Source: Verrucomicrobiota bacterium (GTDB lineage: Bacteria; Verrucomicrobiota; Verrucomicrobiia; CAIQCK01). Taken from it: DNA of 64,000 nt. Where the stretch lies: NCBI GenBank assembly GCA_016235595.1, contig JACRJX010000004.1, positions 1 through 64,000 on the forward strand, given 5' to 3'. This document shows, piece by piece, positions 32,456 to 40,674 of this stretch. Within the stretch, counting starts at the first letter, position 1. Each line of letters opens with the position of its first letter. The notes under the pieces are model-generated. The model was not told the DNA's origin, did not search any database, and was given only the letters and a program-made list of their open reading frames with translations. A program made the position numbers and the translations under genes.

Positions 32456-34006
32456 TTACAGCTCCGATTCCTTGAACGCCTCGACGTGGTAGATGGCGAC
32501 GGCGGTGCCCGGCCCGCGCCAGGCATCGGCTGCGCAGCCGGCTTTTTCCGAGAGTGTGTTGAGGAACATGACCTTGTCGGGAATCTGCTCCCAGACTTGC
32601 GGCAGATACGTTGCGCCGCGGCCGTTGATCTGCAACACGACGCCGTCGCGATGCGGTTTCAACTTGGCGAGCAGATCGTCCGGCGAACTGAACGCAAGCG
32701 GTTGCGGCACAGTCAGCACACTCACCTCGACCTGGAGTTTGTCGAGTTCGTCGGGGCGCACTGGTTGGAAACGGTGGTCGCGTGTCGCTGCGCTCTGGGC
32801 GTTCTCGATGACGGCCTGATAAAGCGGCAACTGCGGGATGATGTGGCCGATGCAGCCGCGTAGCGCGCCGTTCTCGGTGAGCGTCACAAAACAGCCTTTG
32901 GGCTCAGCGAACTTTGCCGGCAGCGTCTTCGCGTCAACGGCGGGCAGACGGTTGGAGGTCACAACTTCCTTGACGGTGCGGCGGGCGAGATCGAGCAGAA
33001 GTTTGCGTTCCTCCTTGGTGAAGCTCACCTGCTCCGGCGCGGTGAACGCGATGGCGGTGTAGCCAACGACGCCCTGGTTCTTGTTGCCGGAGGTGTCGCC
33101 GCTGTTGCGGTAGTCGAGCAGCGTCGGCTTCCATCCTTTCATCTTGGCGAGGTGCAGCAGCGTGCGAACCGGCATGCAGCCGCAGGCATCTTCGCCGGCG
33201 ATGGTGTCGGGAGCCATGTTGAGAATGGCGTTCACGGTGCGACTGTCCAACTGCCGCGCCTGATCGTAAGGATGATAATGGCTCAGGTCTGTGCTGACGA
33301 CGACGAGCGACTTGTCGTCGAGCACGCCGGCAAGCGCTTGCGCCGCTGCGACTGGATCGGTTTGACCGAAGACCACCGAGACCATCTCGAAGGGTTTGAG
33401 AACCTTTTGCAGGAACGGCACCTCGACCTCGCCGGAATGTTCCCACGTCTCCGGCGTGTCTTCGCCGGGCGGTGGTGCGGACCGCGATGATTGGATGGAC
33501 CAATCCGGCCGCCGCATCATTGGAATGCGCGGCTCCAACATGAACGGCGGAAGTTTCGCCAGCGCCTTCGATTTGTCTGAAATCTTCACGTCGCCAAGCG
33601 GAGTGCGGTAGATGTCCGCCGCGCAGACCGACGCGCCTTGGAACGCCACATAGTGACTGCCCGCGAGCAGAAAGACGGTTTTCACGTCGCGGCCCGCCAG
33701 CACCTTGTAGGCGAAGGCGGCAGTGAGGCCGGAATACGGATAGCCGGCGTGCGGACAGATGAGTGCCTTGAGTTCGCCGTTGACGGAAGAGGGTTGGGCG
33801 GCTGCAAGCAGCATGTCAATCGTGCGCGACAGCTCCTGCGGGTCCTTGGGGTAGAAGAGTCCCGCCACGGCAGGCTCACGGACAGTCGCGGCCTGTTTCG
33901 ATTGTGGCGTCGCACCGTCTTGATTTGATCCGCACCCGATGACTGCGAAGGCGACGACCAAGGTGATCGCGCCGGCGACTGAAACAAATTTGGCTCTGCT
34001 GCTCAT
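32456..34006 (-). CDS. AmmeMemoRadiSam system protein B + protein A fusion lipoprotein
   Basis: The 516-residue protein has a lipoprotein leader (lipobox AVIGC near residue 25). It then has a Memo-like domain (protein B, about residues 40-330) with CPHAGYPYSG, LLAGSHY, VVSTDLSHYHPYD and a Cys in GEDACGCMP, which together form the Memo metal pocket. The C-terminal 170 residues are an AMMECR1 domain (protein A) with the hallmark LRGCIGH near residue 395. Proteins A, B and a radical SAM enzyme form the conserved but functionally undefined AmmeMemoRadiSam set. Here A and B are fused and exported, and no matching radical SAM gene is adjacent. It is coupled to the aminopropyltransferase-like gene (1-nt gap). 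Confidence 0.9.
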   Translation of the reverse strand: MSSRAKFVSVAGAITLVVAFAVIGCGSNQDGATPQSKQAATVREPAVAGLFYPKDPQELSRTIDMLLAAAQPSSVNGELKALICPHAGYPYSGLTAAFAYKVLAGRDVKTVFLLAGSHYVAFQGASVCAADIYRTPLGDVKISDKSKALAKLPPFMLEPRIPMMRRPDWSIQSSRSAPPPGEDTPETWEHSGEVEVPFLQKVLKPFEMVSVVFGQTDPVAAAQALAGVLDDKSLVVVSTDLSHYHPYDQARQLDSRTVNAILNMAPDTIAGEDACGCMPVRTLLHLAKMKGWKPTLLDYRNSGDTSGNKNQGVVGYTAIAFTAPEQVSFTKEERKLLLDLARRTVKEVVTSNRLPAVDAKTLPAKFAEPKGCFVTLTENGALRGCIGHIIPQLPLYQAVIENAQSAATRDHRFQPVRPDELDKLQVEVSVLTVPQPLAFSSPDDLLAKLKPHRDGVVLQINGRGATYLPQVWEQIPDKVMFLNTLSEKAGCAADAWRGPGTAVAIYHVEAFKESEL

Positions 34007-34113
34007 AATCGTCCCTCAACCTGTCACGTCTGCATTGTGCGTCAACCGCGGCGAAAACGGTAGTTGTTTTCGCGGGGGATGGTTTTGGAAAGTTGACCAT
34101 GGAGCAGTGTGCT

Positions 34114-34209
34114 CTGAATGTGGGAGGGGCCTTAGCGCCCCGACTGTGCTTGAGCGAGCCAATGACTTCGCTGTTGCTGTCGGGGCGCTGAGGCCCCTCC
34201 TACATTCAG
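34114..34209. repeat. Palindromic repeat, copy C, intergenic
   Basis: The arms match those of copies A and B (GAATGTGGGAGGGGCCT...), with a slightly longer loop (about 96 bp total). It is located upstream of the AmmeMemo gene and downstream of the propeller gene, both on -. The 240-bp gap 34007-34246 contains nothing else I could identify. Confidence 0.85.
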
Positions 34210-34246
34210 AATGACGTCATGAATGGAAAACCCTCTCTCTCACATC

Positions 34247-36460
34247 TCACTCATCCCGCACAAACACGCCGTTGCCGGACGTGCAGATGTAGAGCCGCGC
34301 CGGCTGGTGTGGGTCCACAGTGATTGCAGCGATCTTCGTGCAAGCCAACTCCGGCGCGTTCAGCGATTGCAACGTGCGACCGCCGTCGCGCGAGCGCATC
34401 AAGCCGCGACCCAACGCCTCGTCGTGATACGGATGGTCCGCGCCACCGGCATAGATCGTGTCGGCGTCGCGCGGGTCCACGGCAAGCGAGGCGATGAACC
34501 GGTCCTCCAGCACACGCGTCCACGTTGCGCCACCGTCGCGCGAGGCGAATACGCCGCCGGGATGCTTGAGGTTCTTGATGAACCTTTCGCGCGCGGCAAC
34601 GTAGAGTCGCTGTGGGTCCGACGGACAGACGGCGAGCGCCTGCGGGTCGGCCCATGCAAAGTCGCCGAGCCGCCGCCAGTTTTGCCCGCTGTCATCACTG
34701 CGGAAAAGTCCGGCGTTGTTGTCCAGCAATGCAAACAACACCGCCGGTTCGCGCGGATGCTGCGCCAGACCGCGAACGTTGCTTTTGGGCAGGCCGGCAT
34801 TGCGCGCATGCCAGCTTGCGCCGCCGTCTTCAGAGCAGAAGACGCCGTGCTCTTTCACGCTGACGAAGACGCGCCGCGCCGACATTGGGCTGGAACGGTC
34901 CACAAGCAGGTGTCGTGTCTGGCCGTCAGGCAGGCCGGTGTCAGGCTTGCCAACCACGCGCCACGTCATGCCACCGTCATCGGAGCGGCAAACATCGCCG
35001 GCGTTATGCTCCCACCAACCGGTGCCAGCGAAAACGATGCGCGGGTCGTCCGGGTCGAACGTGAGCGTGAAGACGTTGCCGGAGTTCTTCATGCCGGTGA
35101 CGGTGTGTGCGAATGTCCGGCCGCCGTCGAAAGTCTGCATCAAACCGATGTCGGCGTAGCAGAGATAGAGCCGTTTCGCGTCGCGCGGATGAACGAAGAC
35201 CTCATGGGCGCACGTGACTTCCAATCCCGTGCCGCTCCACCAACCGGTCGGCGATTCCGGCGCGCCGGCCGGTTTTTCCGCGGGACGCGTGTAACGTTGC
35301 GTCCAGCGCTCGCCGCGGTCCGCCGTGCGGAAGATGTGGCCCGACGTGCTGAAATAGAGCGTGTCCGGCGCGCGTGAATCCATCGCGAGACCCATGACAG
35401 TTGGTCCCCACATGGTGATCCAGCCGTAGTCCATGTTCGACTGTTTCGCACGGGGCGATGGGTGAAACGTCACGCGCTGCCAGTGCTGGCCGCCATCGGT
35501 CGTGCGATAGATGAAGGCGGATACCCACGCCGTATCGCCCACGTAGGCGATGTCGGGATCAGTGGGATGCACCACGAGCCGGTCCACGTTCGAGGTCATC
35601 GGAGCGGGCGCACCGGGTTTGCCAACGTTCCTGGCCAATCCTTCGAGCCGCGGCGACCACGTCTCGCCACCGTCGTCGCTGCGATAGACACCGCCTTGCC
35701 ACGGCGGGGTGCCCGGCTCGGTGCGCAGCGTTAGATACATCACATCGGGCTGCTTGGAGCAAAGCCCGACGCGGCGGGTGTGGTTGTGGGGAAGACCTTT
35801 GTTCAGCAGCCGCCACGTTGCGCCGCCATCGTCGCTGCGATAGAGACCGCGATTAGTAGCAGCGAACACGCGCCGGCTCTCACGCGGATGAACGACGAGG
35901 TCGCTGACAATGACTTCACGGTCCATGCCGCCGCCGTTTGGGTTTGCGACGCTCCAGTGCGCGCCGCCGTCGGTGGTCTTGTAAACCGTGCCAGCGCCGC
36001 CCTTTTTCCAGCGCGGCCGGCCGATACCGGCGTAGAGCGTGTCGGGCTGCTGCGGGTCAATCGCCAGCGCGCCGATGGGAGCGCTGTAACTATGACGTTG
36101 CAGCGGTGGAAAACCCTCGCGCTGCCATTGCCACGTCTCGCCGCCGTCGGTGGACTTGTGGACGCCGCCCTCGGTGCCGATATAGATAACCTGCGGATCG
36201 CGCGGGTGTGGCGCGATGACTTCGACATAGAGGTCGTGGAGGCCCGTGTTGCAGATGCGCCAGTTCATGCCGGCATCGGTGGATTTGAAGAACCCGCCGA
36301 CGTCGCAGCCGGCATACACGACGCGCGAGTCGTGCGGGCTGACGGCCATGCAGGGAATCCATCCACCGCCGCCGGGACCGATGTTGCTCCAACTGGCCGC
36401 AGAGGCGGCATGGGCGAGCGACATAAGCGCGACTGGCAACACGAGCAGGCGATTGAGCAT
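34247..36460 (-). CDS. Secreted sortilin/xyloglucanase-like beta-propeller protein
   Basis: The 737-residue protein has a signal peptide (MLNRLLVLPVALMSLAHAASA). It carries many BNR/sortilin-type blades with the motif S(T/D)DGG..W, for example KSTDAGMNWR, KSTDGGETWQW, RSDDGGATWRLL and ASRDGGATWTRV, alternating with xxPDxxYxG strands. The number of blades fits two seven-bladed propellers, as in GH74 xyloglucanases and VPS10 domains. No catalytic Asp pair could be confirmed, so binding or structural roles are possible. ATG 36460 was chosen for the signal peptide. Confidence 0.8.
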   Translation of the reverse strand: MLNRLLVLPVALMSLAHAASAASWSNIGPGGGGWIPCMAVSPHDSRVVYAGCDVGGFFKSTDAGMNWRICNTGLHDLYVEVIAPHPRDPQVIYIGTEGGVHKSTDGGETWQWQREGFPPLQRHSYSAPIGALAIDPQQPDTLYAGIGRPRWKKGGAGTVYKTTDGGAHWSVANPNGGGMDREVIVSDLVVHPRESRRVFAATNRGLYRSDDGGATWRLLNKGLPHNHTRRVGLCSKQPDVMYLTLRTEPGTPPWQGGVYRSDDGGETWSPRLEGLARNVGKPGAPAPMTSNVDRLVVHPTDPDIAYVGDTAWVSAFIYRTTDGGQHWQRVTFHPSPRAKQSNMDYGWITMWGPTVMGLAMDSRAPDTLYFSTSGHIFRTADRGERWTQRYTRPAEKPAGAPESPTGWWSGTGLEVTCAHEVFVHPRDAKRLYLCYADIGLMQTFDGGRTFAHTVTGMKNSGNVFTLTFDPDDPRIVFAGTGWWEHNAGDVCRSDDGGMTWRVVGKPDTGLPDGQTRHLLVDRSSPMSARRVFVSVKEHGVFCSEDGGASWHARNAGLPKSNVRGLAQHPREPAVLFALLDNNAGLFRSDDSGQNWRRLGDFAWADPQALAVCPSDPQRLYVAARERFIKNLKHPGGVFASRDGGATWTRVLEDRFIASLAVDPRDADTIYAGGADHPYHDEALGRGLMRSRDGGRTLQSLNAPELACTKIAAITVDPHQPARLYICTSGNGVFVRDE

Positions 36461-36560
36461 GGGCGTAGCATACGAAGACACGAGCGTTGGCGCAACGGCG
36501 TTGGCAGCCTTGCGTTATCGGAAAGAAGGTGATACCTGCACAGCGACGGGATGCATCAAG

Positions 36561-36971
36561 ATGCAGCGCAAACACCCCACCCGAAAGGCAGCGCGCACGC
36601 CGGGCGTTTACCTGCTCTGGCTCGAACTGCCCAGACAATCACGGCTGACGGTGGGGACGTTGGGGACTTTTGATTTTCCGCCGGGCGTTTACGTTTACAC
36701 CGGCAGCGCGCTCGGCGGGCTTGAACAACGTCTTGCCCGGCATCGGCGGCGGCGGAAGAAGATGCATTGGCATATCGACTACCTGCTGCGGCACGCGCAT
36801 ATCGTGCGAATCACGGCGCAAGCGACGCGGCGAAGGCTGGAGTGTTCATGGAACGCGCGGACGATGCGGCTGGCTGGCGCGCGAGTGGTTGCGCCGCGAT
36901 TCGGTTCCAGCGATTGCGATTGTCCGACGCATCTGGTTTATTTGGGAGAGAAACAACATGGATATCTTTAA
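36561..36971 (+). CDS. GIY-YIG-family (DUF123) putative endonuclease
   Basis: The 136-residue protein has PGVYLLWLEL, FDFPPGVYVYTGSALGGLEQRLARH and KMHWHIDYLL, and a Cys cluster in SSDCDCPTHLVYLG. This matches the DUF123/COG1833 Uri-like GIY-YIG group. A DNA repair or hydrolysis role is assumed for the family but unproven. The stop lies 14 nt inside the following nitroreductase, so the genes overlap and may be co-translated. The start at 36561 is the closest ATG to the conserved region. Confidence 0.75.
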   Translation: MQRKHPTRKAARTPGVYLLWLELPRQSRLTVGTLGTFDFPPGVYVYTGSALGGLEQRLARHRRRRKKMHWHIDYLLRHAHIVRITAQATRRRLECSWNARTMRLAGARVVAPRFGSSDCDCPTHLVYLGEKQHGYL

Positions 36972-37494
36972 AGTGATCAAGGATCGCCACTCGGTTCGCG
37001 CCTATGAGCGGCGTGAGGTGGAAGAGGAAAAGCTGCAACGCATTCTGGAGGCGGCAAACGCCGCGCCGTCCGCTGGCAACCGGCAGGCTTACGAGATCGT
37101 GCTCGTACGGGACGCGGAACGGAAACAACGGCTCGTCAAGGCGGCGTGGGACCAGACGTTCATTGCCGAAGCACCGGTGGTGTTGGTGTTTCTGGCCGCG
37201 CCGGACCGGAACCGCGAGCGTTACGCCGATCGCGGCGCGAAGCTTTATTGTGTGCAGGATGCCACGATTGCCTGCGCTTACGCCGAATTGGCGGCGACAG
37301 CGCTGGGACTGAGTTGTTGCTGGGTCGGCGCGTATGAGGACGCTGCGGTGGCGGCGGCGGTGGGTGCCACAGGGGCATTGCGACCGGTCGCTGTACTGCC
37401 GATGGGTTATGCCGCTGAGCAACCGTCGGCGCGTCCGCGGCGGGAACTGAAAGACCTCGTGCATCAGGAGCGTGTGTGGAGCAAATACTTATGA
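36958..37494 (+). CDS. Nitroreductase-family flavoprotein
   Basis: The 178-residue protein has the FMN-binding RHSVRAYERREV near the N-terminus, NAAPSAGNRQAYEIV, and GLSCCWVGAYED late in the chain. This is a compact nitroreductase fold. It would reduce nitro compounds, quinones or related substrates with NAD(P)H. The ATG overlaps the GIY-YIG gene, and the stop overlaps the flavin reductase ATG (ATGA), so a three-gene operon is likely. The role in redox housekeeping is inferred. Confidence 0.85.
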   Translation: MDIFKVIKDRHSVRAYERREVEEEKLQRILEAANAAPSAGNRQAYEIVLVRDAERKQRLVKAAWDQTFIAEAPVVLVFLAAPDRNRERYADRGAKLYCVQDATIACAYAELAATALGLSCCWVGAYEDAAVAAAVGATGALRPVAVLPMGYAAEQPSARPRRELKDLVHQERVWSKYL

Positions 37495-38036
37495 ACAAAC
37501 AACCGATCGGACCTTTCGACCTCTGGCAGGAAACGATGACGGCGCTGACGCGCGGCGGACTGCTGTTGTGCACGGCGGGTGCGGACGGCAAGTCCAACCC
37601 GATGACCATCGGCTGGATGACGGGCGGCGTCATTTGGGGCAAGCCAATCCTGGAGGTGCTGGTGAGGCCGAGCCGATACAGTTTCAGCCGGCTGGAGCAG
37701 AATGCCGAATTCACGGTGAACGTGATGCCGCGGGAGTTCGTCGAGGCGATCCAGATTTGCGGCTCGGCATCGGGGCGCACTACTGACAAACTTGCCGAAA
37801 CCCGCATGACGGCCACGCCGGCGCAAGAGGTGAAGGTGTCGCTGATCGAGGAGGCGGTCATCAGCTACGAGTGCCGAGTTGTTCACACGAACGAGGTTGT
37901 TCCACAGCGGCTTGAGCAGGGGATTGTGACGACGTTCTATCCACACGGCGACTTCCATCGCGTCTATTTCGGTGAAGTTCTCGCCGCGTGCGCGGACGCG
38001 GATGCGAAAGCTCGGTTGGCGGGTTGGTTGAGTTGA
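37491..38036 (+). CDS. Flavin reductase-like FMN-binding protein
   Basis: The 181-residue protein has the split-barrel flavin reductase pattern: GGLLLCTAGADGKSNPMTIGWM (N-terminal strands), LVRPSRYSF and FTVNVMP. It probably binds FMN and supplies reduced flavin, perhaps to the upstream nitroreductase, with which it is translationally coupled (ATGA overlap). The start is fixed by that overlap; a further ATG 15 nt upstream is inside the nitroreductase. Confidence 0.85.
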   Translation: MNKQPIGPFDLWQETMTALTRGGLLLCTAGADGKSNPMTIGWMTGGVIWGKPILEVLVRPSRYSFSRLEQNAEFTVNVMPREFVEAIQICGSASGRTTDKLAETRMTATPAQEVKVSLIEEAVISYECRVVHTNEVVPQRLEQGIVTTFYPHGDFHRVYFGEVLAACADADAKARLAGWLS

Positions 38037-38107
38037 CCGCACGTGCAGCCGTTTGAAGGTTGACGGGCAAAAAAATGGAATCTGCCGGAGGCGGCGGTCG
38101 TCCTGTC

Positions 38108-38698
38108 ATGAGTCAGAATCATCATATGGAAACTTCCGACCCGGCAGAGGTATCGCGGGCGCGCGAAGGCGATGTGGAAGCGTTCGGTGGACTGTTTCGC
38201 GCGACCCACCGCCGGATCTACAACTTTGTCCGATCCATGGTGACAGATTCCGAAGATGCAGCCGATTTGACGCAGAAGACCTACGTGCGGGCGTGGGGCG
38301 CATTGAAAAGCCTGCGCTCCGACGAGGCATTTCTGGTGTGGCTGCATCGGATTGCGTTGAACGTCGTGCGCGACAGCCGGAAGCGGATAGAACGGCCGAT
38401 GGTTTCGCTGGACGCGCCGGGTGAAGATGAGAAATCGCCCGCCGCGCTGGAGATTCCCGACGGGGCGCTGGGGCCAGGGCAGATCGTGTTGTCAGAGGAC
38501 ACGCAGAAGCAGGTGCGGCGCGCGGTGGAACGGTTGCCGGAAATCCACCGGACCGTTGTGGCCATGCATCATCTGGAAGGCATGGAGGTCACGGCCATTG
38601 CCGAAGTGCTGGGCATCTCGCCCGGCACGGTGTTGTCGCGGCTGGCGCGGGCGCGGGAAGCGTTGCGTAGAACACTGGATCCTTTGGTGAAGGAATGA
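38108..38698 (+). CDS. ECF-type RNA polymerase sigma factor
   Basis: The 196-residue protein has sigma region 2 (about 10-80): GDVEAFGGLFRATHRRIYNFVRSMV and DLTQKTYVRAW. Region 4 (about 135-190) has LPEIHRTVVAMHHLEGMEVTAIAEVLGISPGTVLSRLARAREALR. It directs RNA polymerase to a stress regulon and is probably held by the anti-sigma factor encoded 7 nt downstream. ATGs at 38075, 38108 and 38126 are all possible; 38108 was chosen as the shortest start that keeps a normal leader. Confidence 0.9.
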   Translation: MSQNHHMETSDPAEVSRAREGDVEAFGGLFRATHRRIYNFVRSMVTDSEDAADLTQKTYVRAWGALKSLRSDEAFLVWLHRIALNVVRDSRKRIERPMVSLDAPGEDEKSPAALEIPDGALGPGQIVLSEDTQKQVRRAVERLPEIHRTVVAMHHLEGMEVTAIAEVLGISPGTVLSRLARAREALRRTLDPLVKE

Positions 38699-38705
38699 GG
38701 CGCGT

Positions 38706-39191
38706 ATGAAATGTTGCAAAGACATCCAAGTTCAACTGGCCGACTTCGCTGTCGGCGCGCTGCAGGAGCCGGAGCGCGCGGAGATCGAACGCCATCTTTC
38801 CGGGTGTCCGGCCTGCCGGCGCGAATTACACGTACTACAACAGGTGGGCACGGTGCTTGATGCACTGCCGCCGGAAGAGGCGCCTGTGGGACTTTGGGAC
38901 GCCATTCGGCGGGACATCGAAGCGCCCGAGCCGGAACCGGTGCGCGTGCCATGGTGGGAGACGCTTTTCCCGGCACGATGGCCGCGGCTGGCCTACGCGG
39001 GAATAGCGGCGACGGCGGTTGTGGCGGTGGCGTTACTCATGACGGTCTCCCGGCTGGCTCCCGCCGAGGATGATGAGACCCAGGACTTCATCCAGCGCCA
39101 CGGCATGTTGGCGTGGAACGACCCATTGAGCGACAAAGCCTCGCTGGGCGTGATGCTGGCCCGCAGCCAGATGGGCCGGGAGATACAATGA
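38706..39191 (+). CDS. Zinc-finger (zf-HC2) anti-sigma factor
   Basis: The 161-residue protein has the zinc anti-sigma motif: CCKDI near residue 3 and HLSGCPAC (about 30-37). One membrane helix follows (about 98-118), then a short periplasmic tail. It should sequester the upstream ECF sigma factor at the membrane until a signal, often redox or envelope stress, releases it. The stop overlaps the next ATG (ATGA), so the sigma, anti-sigma and RseB-like genes are one operon. Confidence 0.85.
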   Translation: MKCCKDIQVQLADFAVGALQEPERAEIERHLSGCPACRRELHVLQQVGTVLDALPPEEAPVGLWDAIRRDIEAPEPEPVRVPWWETLFPARWPRLAYAGIAATAVVAVALLMTVSRLAPAEDDETQDFIQRHGMLAWNDPLSDKASLGVMLARSQMGREIQ

Positions 39192-40201
39192 TGCGAGCAA
39201 TTCTTCTCATCAGCGTGGCGGCGATGGCGCTGGCGGTCTCGGGGGCGAGCGACACCGGCTCGCCGGCGTCAACTGGGCCGGCGGAGCGGTTGCGAGCGGC
39301 GCAGGGCGCGGAAGAGCGGCTCACGCTGCGCGCGACATTGAACACGGCAACCTTCTCGCGGCAGAGTTCCGTGTCGTCGCAGGTGGTGGTGTGCCGCAAA
39401 CCCGGCTGCTGTCGCTGGGAATACCAGGCGCCGGCGCTAAAGGGATTGGTGATGATCGAGAAGGGTGATGCGGTCATCCGGCTTGACCCGGCGCAGAAAA
39501 CCGCATGCGTCGGTTGCTCATGTCGGGAGGCCGGAGCGTTCGACCTGCTGTTGAAGAACTACACAGTGACGGCAGAGCGGACGGAGTCGATTATAGGCCG
39601 CGCGGCGGACGTGCTGGTCATCAAACATCGCGAGGCGGGCCATCCGGCAAAGAAAGTCTGGGTGGATCAAGCCACCAGCCTCATTCTGCGTTCGGAGTAT
39701 TACAGCAGCGACGGTGAACTGACGACGTTGACGTTCTACACGGACATTGATTGGAAACCCAAACTGGTTGGCAGTCTTTTCGACGTTCCCGACGATTGGA
39801 AAAAGGTCGCAGTCGGGGATGATCCCGGCAAGCACTGGGACCGTGAGAAATTGTCCAAAGAGGTGGGGTTCAACGTGCGCGAGCCGGCGTATTTGCCGGC
39901 GGGCTTTGCTTTGGATGGCTTTCTGCTCTACCACTGCCGTTGCGGCACGGCATCAGCGCACCTGCGTTACGTGGACGGATTGAACAGCGTTTCTGTTTTT
40001 GAGCGTTTTGTGCAATGCCCCGGGCGCGGTCGCGGACGCGGCTTTGGTTGGGGAAAAGGCCGCGGCGGCGGGCGCAATTGCGAACTGCTGGCGAACCAGC
40101 CGGGCCGGATGCTCGTCAAACAGGTGGGCGACCTGTCATACATCCTCATCGGCGATTTGCCAGAAACGGAACTGTCCAAGATTGCCGACAGCATCAAGTA
40201 A
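39188..40201 (+). CDS. Secreted LolA/RseB-like sigma-regulatory protein with Cys clusters
   Basis: The 337-residue protein has a signal peptide (MMRAILLISVAAMALAVSGA). A LolA/RseB-like beta half-barrel (about 40-210) follows, then a DUF4367/RseB C-domain-like part (PAYLPAGFALDGFLLY...LRYVDGLNSVSVFE). RseB proteins sense envelope damage and protect the anti-sigma factor. Unusual features are CRKPGCCRW and CVGCSC in the barrel, and a basic loop GRGRGRGFGWGKGRGGG near residue 280. These are not part of known RseB proteins and suggest metal or thiol sensing. It is translationally coupled to the anti-sigma gene. Confidence 0.75.
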   Translation: MMRAILLISVAAMALAVSGASDTGSPASTGPAERLRAAQGAEERLTLRATLNTATFSRQSSVSSQVVVCRKPGCCRWEYQAPALKGLVMIEKGDAVIRLDPAQKTACVGCSCREAGAFDLLLKNYTVTAERTESIIGRAADVLVIKHREAGHPAKKVWVDQATSLILRSEYYSSDGELTTLTFYTDIDWKPKLVGSLFDVPDDWKKVAVGDDPGKHWDREKLSKEVGFNVREPAYLPAGFALDGFLLYHCRCGTASAHLRYVDGLNSVSVFERFVQCPGRGRGRGFGWGKGRGGGRNCELLANQPGRMLVKQVGDLSYILIGDLPETELSKIADSIK

Positions 40202-40269
40202 ATGGAATGTGCCGACGGTATGTCTCGTCTTCTCAGTAGGTGCAGAGGAAACGGAGCAAAGGACGCGAC

Positions 40270-40662
40270 ATGAAACCAAGACTGATGCGAATGGTGAACT
40301 GGCTTTTGTATGCGGGATTTTGCGCCCTCACCGGCACCGGGTTGTTATTATCCTTCCGCATGCCGCCGGGCAGCCGGGGCGGGCGCGGCTTGGAATTTCT
40401 CGGTTGGGGGCGGCACGATTGGGGCGATGTCCATCTTTGGATCGCGCTTGCCGTCATCGCACTGACCGTGGCGCATCTCGTCCTGAACTGGGCGTGGGTA
40501 AAGAAAGTCGGGAGCGATGGTCGGCATTGGGGATTGCTGGGCAGGGGAAGTATCGGTTTGGCGCTTGTGGTTGTGTTCCTGGTGCTGCCAGTGACACGGC
40601 AGCAGGGCGGTGAGATCGAAAGAACGGACCATCGTGCTGCATGGTCCATGGCCGGCCGCTGA
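40270..40662 (+). CDS. DUF4405-like small membrane protein
   Basis: The 130-residue protein has three membrane helices: NWLLYAGFCALTGTGLLLSF, VHLWIALAVIALTVAHLVLNW and GLALVVVFLVLPV. Conserved His in VHLW and AHLVLNW resemble the haem-type ligands of DUF4405/cytochrome b-like proteins. It may carry electrons or haem at the inner membrane. It follows the sigma operon after 68 bp and converges on the Rieske-like gene (12 bp between stops). An AAAGGACG ribosome site precedes the ATG. Confidence 0.75.
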   Translation: MKPRLMRMVNWLLYAGFCALTGTGLLLSFRMPPGSRGGRGLEFLGWGRHDWGDVHLWIALAVIALTVAHLVLNWAWVKKVGSDGRHWGLLGRGSIGLALVVVFLVLPVTRQQGGEIERTDHRAAWSMAGR

Positions 40663-40674
40663 CCTCGTGCGTGG

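Noticed and set aside
40626..40647. Hairpin GGACCAT...ATGGTCC near the DUF4405 stop considered as a terminator
   Set aside because: It lies within the coding sequence and has no T tract.
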